In this document: positions 5,879-10,295 of the stretch, piece after piece
Numbering within the stretch: position 1 is the first letter of the stretch
How the letters are laid out: each line of letters begins with the position of its first letter
Assembly: GCA_019313605.1 (NCBI GenBank)
Contig: JAFDAW010000122.1
Location: forward strand, 1 to 10,295
Length of the DNA stretch: 10,295 bases
Direction: 5' to 3'
Source of the DNA: Deltaproteobacteria bacterium
GTDB lineage: Bacteria > Myxococcota_A > UBA9160 > SMWR01
Position numbers and translations under genes: made by a program
The notes under the pieces: generated by a model
The model's database searches: none
What the model was told of the DNA's origin: nothing
What the model saw: only the letters and a program-made list of their open reading frames with translations

Positions 5879-6964
5879 CTATAGCGCGTCGACGGTGCGC
5901 TGACGCAACCAGTGGTCGGCGAGGACCAGGCAGACCATCGCCTCGACGATCGGTACGGCGCGCGGCAAAACGCACGGATCGTGACGTCCCTGCGCTTCGA
6001 GTGTGGTCGCCTTGCCATCGCGCGTCACGGTTTGCTGCGCTTGCGAGATCGTCGCCGTCGGTTTGAAGGCGACCCGCATGACGATGGGCTCTCCGTTGCT
6101 GATGCCGCCCTGGATTCCGCCCGAGCGATTGGATTCCGTGTGGGGCTTGCCGTCTTTGCCGGGAACGAAGGGATCGTTGTGTTCGATCCCGGTCATGCGG
6201 GTGCCCTCGAAGCCGCTTCCGACCTCGAAGCCCTTCGACGCGGGTAGCGACATCAGCGCGCTCGCGAGTTCGGCTTCGAGTTTGTCGAAGACCGGCGCAC
6301 CCAATCCCGGCGGAACGCCGCGCGCGACACACTCGACGACACCGCCCAGCGAGTCACCCCGGGCGCGCGCCGCGTCGATGCGCTCCACCATTTCAGCGGC
6401 GGCCGAGGGCTCCGGGCAGCGCACGAGGTTCGATTCGATGCTTTCGAGCGTCACCGCCTCGGGGTCGATCTTGGCTTCGACTTCGTGGACGCGTCGCACC
6501 CAGGCCAGCACCTCGATGTCGGCCGCGGTGCGGATCAGCTTGCGCGCGATCGCGCCCGCCGCGACCCGCCCGACGGTTTCCCGCGCGCTCGCGCGGCCGC
6601 CACCCTGCCAGTTGCGGATGCCGTATTTGGCTTCGGTGGTGTAATCGGCGTGGGATGGGCGGTAGAGATTCTTCATCTGCTCGTAGGCGGCCGGCCGCGC
6701 GTCTTTGTTGCGAACGACGATGCCGATCGGCGTGCCCAGCGTCTTCCCTTCGAATACCCCGGAGACGATTTCGGCCTGGTCGGCCTCCTGGCGCGAGGTC
6801 GTGATCCGACTCTGCCCGGGTTTTCGCCGATCGAGGTCCGCCTGGATTTCTTCCAGCGAAATTGGCAGCCGCGGCGGACAGCCATCCACCACCACGCCGA
6901 CCGCGCCTCCGTGGCTCTCGCCAAAGGTGGAGATGCGAAAGATCTGTCCGAAACTGCTGCTCAT
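5879..6964 (-). CDS. aroC: Chorismate synthase
   Basis: Catalyses the last shikimate-pathway step, turning 5-enolpyruvylshikimate-3-phosphate into chorismate with reduced FMN, in the cytoplasm as a tetramer. The 361 aa are the usual length. All three family signatures are present: GESHGGAVGVVVDGCPP (15-31) with His18, a middle block YGIRNWQGGGRASARET (114-130) preceded by RPSHADYT with His105, and the C-terminal GRHDPCVLPRAVPIVEAM (326-343). SGFEGTRMTGIEHND and NRSGGIQGGISNGEP complete the FMN and substrate pocket. No oxidoreductase domain is fused, so an external flavin reductant is needed. ATG 6964 overlaps the TGA of the upstream metallohydrolase gene (ATGA), which fixes the start. It is the last gene of the minus-strand operon; no terminator is evident between it and the convergent membrane-protein gene. 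Confidence 0.97.
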   Translation of the reverse strand: MSSSFGQIFRISTFGESHGGAVGVVVDGCPPRLPISLEEIQADLDRRKPGQSRITTSRQEADQAEIVSGVFEGKTLGTPIGIVVRNKDARPAAYEQMKNLYRPSHADYTTEAKYGIRNWQGGGRASARETVGRVAAGAIARKLIRTAADIEVLAWVRRVHEVEAKIDPEAVTLESIESNLVRCPEPSAAAEMVERIDAARARGDSLGGVVECVARGVPPGLGAPVFDKLEAELASALMSLPASKGFEVGSGFEGTRMTGIEHNDPFVPGKDGKPHTESNRSGGIQGGISNGEPIVMRVAFKPTATISQAQQTVTRDGKATTLEAQGRHDPCVLPRAVPIVEAMVCLVLADHWLRQRTVDAL

Positions 6965-7746
6965 GACGCCGGAGGATAGCAGTCGCGCAGCGTCAGGTAG
7001 GCGTTGGCGAGTTCGCGCAGCCGCTCGCGGCCAAAACTCGGATCGTGGCCAGCGTGGACGATCCGCACGGGAAGCTCCAGCAGGCGTTTCATCGTGCGCA
7101 CATAGCCCGGGATGTCGCTCTCGGGGAGTTCGTCGAGAAGAGGGCCGTCGTAGACCGCGTCCCCCGAGAAGAGCGTTTCGGTTGCGGCTTCGTAGAGCCC
7201 GATGCTGCCCGGCGAATGGCCGGGCAGGTGCAGGATCTCGAAGTGTCGGTCGCCGAGGTCGATGATGTCGCCTTCGTCCACGCCGCGGGTCACCGAAGTG
7301 GGCGTGACGCGATACTCCGCGGGATCGAAGCCTTCCGGTACCGCGGTCACCAGGGTTTCGGGCAACTCGTAGCCGGCCCTCCGGAGGCCGTCGGCGATTT
7401 CTTCGCCCATGTCACTTGCGTAGAGGCCACCGGTCTCGCCGTAGTTCAGCATTTCGGGAGCTTCGATTCGGTGCATGACCCGGTTTTCGAACTCGTGAAG
7501 TCCCCCGACGTGGTCGTAGTGGACGTGGGTCGCGACGGCGACGACTTCCTTTTCGAGCAGGTCGTCCGCGGCCGCTTTCAGCGACGCGATGCCGAGCCCC
7601 GAGTCGATCATTGCGTCGCGGTCACGGCCGCGAACGTGCCAGATGTTGCAGCGCAGCAACGGGTCGACATGGGGCTCCCAGAGCAGCGTGATCTCGTCAT
7701 CGATGCGCTTGCGGTCGAACCAGCGGTTGGCGATCGGCAGTCCCAT
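6961..7746 (-). CDS. Metallo-beta-lactamase-fold hydrolase, substrate unknown
   Basis: A soluble protein of 261 aa with a complete binuclear metal site of the MBL superfamily: THVHYDH (73-79) supplies His74, His76, Asp78 and His79; LPGHSPGS gives His177; SGD gives the bridging Asp196; and HAGH supplies the last His (234, or possibly 231). This ligand pattern fits glyoxalase-II-like or general thioester/ester hydrolases rather than an RNase Z. An inserted stretch at about 100-155 (GETGGLYASD onward, acidic) probably shapes the substrate pocket. No signal peptide is seen, so it should act in the cytoplasm. ATG 7746 agrees with the family N-terminus, with only a weak GGGA upstream. It follows mutY by 42 bases and overlaps aroC by 4, so it is probably translated together with aroC. 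I cannot assign a specific substrate. Confidence 0.9.
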   Translation of the reverse strand: MGLPIANRWFDRKRIDDEITLLWEPHVDPLLRCNIWHVRGRDRDAMIDSGLGIASLKAAADDLLEKEVVAVATHVHYDHVGGLHEFENRVMHRIEAPEMLNYGETGGLYASDMGEEIADGLRRAGYELPETLVTAVPEGFDPAEYRVTPTSVTRGVDEGDIIDLGDRHFEILHLPGHSPGSIGLYEAATETLFSGDAVYDGPLLDELPESDIPGYVRTMKRLLELPVRIVHAGHDPSFGRERLRELANAYLTLRDCYPPAS

Positions 7747-7788
7747 TTTCGATTTTCCCGTAATCTGCTCCGTTAGCTTCGAACGCCG

Positions 7789-8826
7789 TCACCGACCTGT
7801 CAATTCTAAGATTGGGCGGTCGGCGAGATGAGCAGGTCGAGTGCTTTGGCGGTCAGGCTGGCGTGGGGCAGGGAGGAGATTGCGCGAGGGGCGAGCCATT
7901 TGTGACCCTCGAAGCCGTCGAGCCGAACGCGATCCGTCGACGTATTGGCTCGGTAGTGCGGAGGCCCGAGAAATCTCGAGTCCCGCGCGCTCGCGCAGTG
8001 CGCGCGTGAGGCCTGCGCGTGGTGTTTCCCCAGCTACAAGGTCGCCGCCGGGAAGATCCCACAATCCTCCGAGTAGTCCGCGGGAGGGCCGGCGCACGGC
8101 GAGCGCCTTGCCGCGCCGAACCACGAGCGCCGTGACGGCCTCGACCTTTCGCGCCGCTTTCTTTCGCGCCTTGATGGGGAGCGATTCGGCGTCTCCTTTT
8201 GCCCAGGCATCGCAGAATTGCGACACGGGGCAGCTTTCGCAGCGTGGCGCGCGCGGAGTGCAGACTGTCGCGCCCAGTTCCATCAAGGCCTGGTTGAGAT
8301 CGCCCGGATGCGGTCCGCGGGCGAGTGCTCCGGCTTCTTCCCAAAGTCGTTCGAGAGTCGCAGATTGCCCGATGTCTTTTCGAATTCCGAGCAAACGCGC
8401 AAGTACGCGCTTGACGTTTCCGTCGAGAACCGGCTCCGGTCGATCGAAGGCGATCGACGCTACGGCACCTGCCGTGTATCGACCGATTCCCGGCAGCGTC
8501 TGCAGGGTCTCGGCGTCGTCCGGAAGTTTCCCGCCGTGGTCTTGATCGATCACACGCGCGGCGGCCTGCAGATTGCGCGCACGCGAGTAATAGCCGAGGC
8601 CCGCCCACGCTCCGAGTACATCGTCGAGATCTGCGGTCGCGAGTGCGTGCACATCGGGGAAGCGGCTGAGAAAACGCTCCCAGTAGGGGATGACGGTTTC
8701 GACGCGGGTCTGTTGGAGCATCGCTTCTGAAATCCAGATCGCGTAGGGGTCGCGGGTCTCCCGCCACGGCATCGCGCGTTTGTTGGCGCGGTACCAGCTG
8801 AGTAGCCGTTTGCGCGCGAGCCTCAC
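7789..8826 (-). CDS. mutY: A/G-specific adenine DNA glycosylase MutY with a disrupted C-terminal domain
   Basis: A repair glycosylase that removes adenine mispaired with 8-oxoguanine. The catalytic half is intact: ISEAMLQQTRVETVIPYWERF (32-52) with the general acid Glu34, the helix-hairpin-helix LPGIGRYTAGA (111-121), VLDGNVKRVLAR (133-144) with catalytic Asp135, and an iron-sulfur loop Cys189-X6-Cys196-X2-Cys199-X5-Cys205. The Nudix-like C-terminal domain begins normally (GLLGGLWDLPGG, 250-261; LTRALRERAGLEI, 273-285), then the frame turns to Arg/Ser/Pro-rich sequence. The true family ending (DRVRLDGFEGHKWL and on) lies in another frame at 7806-7958. The FTH/FSH loop expected between these parts is absent from both frames, so a deletion of several dozen bases with loss of frame is likely. 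GTG 8826 was chosen because the family N-terminus starts there. The resulting 345 aa protein could still cut adenine but should recognise 8-oxoguanine poorly. Confidence 0.9.
   Translation of the reverse strand: MRLARKRLLSWYRANKRAMPWRETRDPYAIWISEAMLQQTRVETVIPYWERFLSRFPDVHALATADLDDVLGAWAGLGYYSRARNLQAAARVIDQDHGGKLPDDAETLQTLPGIGRYTAGAVASIAFDRPEPVLDGNVKRVLARLLGIRKDIGQSATLERLWEEAGALARGPHPGDLNQALMELGATVCTPRAPRCESCPVSQFCDAWAKGDAESLPIKARKKAARKVEAVTALVVRRGKALAVRRPSRGLLGGLWDLPGGDLVAGETPRAGLTRALRERAGLEISRASALPSQYVDGSRSARRLRGSQMARPSRNLLPAPRQPDRQSTRPAHLADRPILELTGR
7806..7958 (-). pseudogene. mutY: Out-of-frame remnant of the MutY C-terminus
   Basis: Reading the minus strand one frame away from the mutY open frame gives a 50-residue segment ending in TAG at 7808-7806: HYRANTSTDRVRLDGFEGHK, then a stretch with WLAPRAISSLPHASL, then a Leu-rich end. 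It looks like a normal MutY C-terminal end, with the G-F-(E/D)-x-H-x-W-L and L-P-x-x-x-L-T-x-K-A-L pattern. Its third codon positions are G/C-rich, whereas the frame actually entered by the ribosome there is not protein-like. The join falls between about 7960 and 7985. No start codon of its own is apparent, so it is a fragment rather than a separate gene. Confidence 0.75.
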
Positions 8827-8866
8827 GCGGGCACCGATCGCATGAACCTGCAGCCGGATCGATTCC

Positions 8867-10222
8867 CTAGCGGGTCGGTGTCGTGAGATGCGCGTCGATG
8901 TGCGTCTTGACCCATAGGGGATCCCACCACTCGAGGGGTTCGACGTAGGTTCCCCCGAGGAGAATTGCGAAGTGGAGGTGATCGCCACCCGCGAGCCCGG
9001 TTGCACCCGAGAGTCCCAGGGTGTCGTTCTTCTCGACGCGGTCGCCCACCGAAACGCTCATCGACGAGAGGTGCGCGTAGAGGGAGAATAGGTCCATTCC
9101 GTGATCGATGATCACGCAGTTTCCGTAGATGCCGAGATCGTCGGCAAAGATCACGAGCCCCGAATTCGAAGCCTCGATGGGCGCGCCTGCAGTCGATGCG
9201 AGATCGTAACCGAAGTGCGTTGCCTTGGAGATCTTCTTGCCGTTGACGAAGTAGGAGCGCTGCTCGGCAAATTTGCTCGTCACCTTGGAGTTTCGGAGTT
9301 GGGTGAACGCTCCATTCCACAACTTCGACTCGGAGGGGTTTGCAACGATCTCCCGGATCTTCGCTTCATTGGTGGCGCGTAGTTCGGTGTTGATCTGGTC
9401 GAATGCGCGAACTAGATCGTCCTGCGGGATATTTGCGGTGTTCGCGAGATTGCGCACCTTGGTTTCCAGGAATCGATCCGGGAGCGTGATGTTGGCATTC
9501 GGCAGGACGCGCTCTTTGAGCACCACGGACCAGCTCGCGGTCGCGACGTTGCCCGCCCGATCTTCTGCGACGACGGCGATTCGCGCTCCTTTAGGCGCAT
9601 CGGTGGGGATTGCAAAGAGCGCAAAACGCCGACCCGAGGAAGCGGCCGCGCCGGGTGCCGCAAAGCCGCGGTAGAAATTCGCACCCACCATCACGCCGTC
9701 GCGCGCCGTTTCTTCATTGATCGCGTAGCTCACGGATCCGGATCCACCGCGGGACACGTAGGTGAGGCCGCTTGCCACCTGGATCCGGGGATTCTTGAGG
9801 TCGATCTTGAGCGGGATCTCGTGCCGGGTCTCGTTTCCGCGGAAGCTGTTGCGCCACGACCAATCGCGCGCCGTCACCGTCAGGCTCGCGTCACCGTGAG
9901 CGAGTCCGAGCGTCTTCGGATCGATCTCGATCTCGAACCGCTCGGGGATTCCCGGCGCGCTGCCACCGGTTCGCAAGTCGCCGGGAAAGCTGCGCTCGAA
10001 CAAGACGGTCTCGCCATCCGCCTGTTGGACGCTGATCAGGACTTCCCGCAGGCCCGATCCGAGATCACCGATGTCGAAAGCCACGCTTCCGAGGCTGCCG
10101 ATCAAAAGCGACGCGGGGCCCTCCACACTCGGTGCCTTGCTCTCGAACCGAACCCAGGCGAACGCCCCGCCAACCAGCAGCAGCACTGCGAGCGCGATTC
10201 CCAGCCATCCTCTCCCAGTCAC
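8867..10222 (-). CDS. Membrane-anchored M23 (LytM/lysostaphin-type) metallopeptidase
   Basis: A cell-wall peptidase of 451 aa, or an amidase-activating LytM factor if inactive. An N-terminal helix at about 7-24 (LGIALAVLLLVGGAFAW) without a clear cleavage site suggests a signal anchor with the rest in the periplasm. Residues 30-240 are beta-rich, with Ig-like traits (DRAGNVATASW at 221-231). Residues 250-320 are a helical linker. The C-terminal M23 domain has all zinc ligands, THFGYD (His336, Asp340) and HLHF (His417), plus the catalytic YAHLS His384 and the glycine-rich GATGLAGGDHLH turn. A complete site argues for real endopeptidase activity on peptidoglycan cross-links. The start is GTG 10222, preceded by a G6 run as Shine-Dalgarno. 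It is the first gene of the minus operon seen here, ending 40 bases before mutY. Confidence 0.88.
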   Translation of the reverse strand: MTGRGWLGIALAVLLLVGGAFAWVRFESKAPSVEGPASLLIGSLGSVAFDIGDLGSGLREVLISVQQADGETVLFERSFPGDLRTGGSAPGIPERFEIEIDPKTLGLAHGDASLTVTARDWSWRNSFRGNETRHEIPLKIDLKNPRIQVASGLTYVSRGGSGSVSYAINEETARDGVMVGANFYRGFAAPGAAASSGRRFALFAIPTDAPKGARIAVVAEDRAGNVATASWSVVLKERVLPNANITLPDRFLETKVRNLANTANIPQDDLVRAFDQINTELRATNEAKIREIVANPSESKLWNGAFTQLRNSKVTSKFAEQRSYFVNGKKISKATHFGYDLASTAGAPIEASNSGLVIFADDLGIYGNCVIIDHGMDLFSLYAHLSSMSVSVGDRVEKNDTLGLSGATGLAGGDHLHFAILLGGTYVEPLEWWDPLWVKTHIDAHLTTPTR

Positions 10223-10295
10223 GAATCCCCCCGCTGTCCGTGTGATGAGTTGCCGCAGTCTACCAGACGCGCTCGCGTATTGACGCCGCCGCGCG
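10223..10295 (-). promoter_or_regulatory. Region upstream of the M23 peptidase gene
   Basis: The 73 bases up to the window edge contain the GGGGGG ribosome-site candidate and, on the minus strand, TAGACT, a poor -10 match with no matching -35 at a proper distance. On the plus strand TTGACG at 10280-10285 could be a -35 for a gene beyond the window. Nothing firmer can be said. Confidence 0.2.

Noticed and set aside
7810..8740. Plus-strand open frames antisense to mutY (170 to 234 codons)
   Set aside because: They lack family motifs, and the opposite strand encodes all MutY catalytic and iron-sulfur residues.

Overview
This is a GC-rich (by eye a little over 60% G+C), gene-dense bacterial chromosomal window with strongly GC-biased third codon positions. 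The genes are housekeeping or central metabolism. The N-terminally anchored M23 peptidase and the short CbiX and membrane proteins would fit a Gram-negative, deltaproteobacteria-like lineage (Myxococcota, Desulfobacterota or Binatota type), but this placement is an inference with low confidence. I see no mobile elements, CRISPR arrays, tRNA or rRNA genes. No intergenic stretch exceeds about 210 bases.

Layout. (1) Positions 1-1533 (+) hold a thiamine-diphosphate 2-oxoacid decarboxylase of the phenylpyruvate/indolepyruvate decarboxylase type. It is cut by the left edge and interrupted by an in-frame TGA at 43-45. (2) Positions 1534-1709 are a convergent intergenic region with a tandem array of alternating hairpins of about 55 bp per unit. 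The last copy ends in a T-run and looks like an intrinsic terminator. (3) A minus-strand operon, 4476 down to 1710, encodes a cystathionine gamma-synthase/lyase family PLP enzyme, a single-domain CbiX-type chelatase whose GTG start overlaps the previous stop, and an MFS permease. A plausible sigma-70 promoter lies at 4568-4595. (4) Divergent from it is a plus-strand pair, 4683-5849: a single-domain CinA/MoaB-fold protein, then a four-helix DUF4079-like membrane protein that begins directly after the first stop codon in the same frame, apparently on CTG. (5) A second minus-strand operon, 10222 down to 5879, encodes an M23 peptidase, the adenine glycosylase MutY, a metallo-beta-lactamase-fold hydrolase and chorismate synthase (aroC). 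The last two are coupled by an ATGA overlap.

How the genes may work together. The first minus operon reads as sulfur metabolism: transsulfuration plus a chelatase that could make siroheme, the cofactor of assimilatory sulfite reductase. The second operon mixes cell-wall hydrolysis, DNA repair and aromatic biosynthesis, and is probably only co-transcribed.

The points most worth a second look are the covarying hairpin array, the C-terminal deletion/frameshift of mutY, which removes the part that normally reads 8-oxoguanine, the nonsense codon in the decarboxylase, and the CTG start or readthrough arrangement at 5406-5411. I do not see a convincing new defence or biosynthetic system here.
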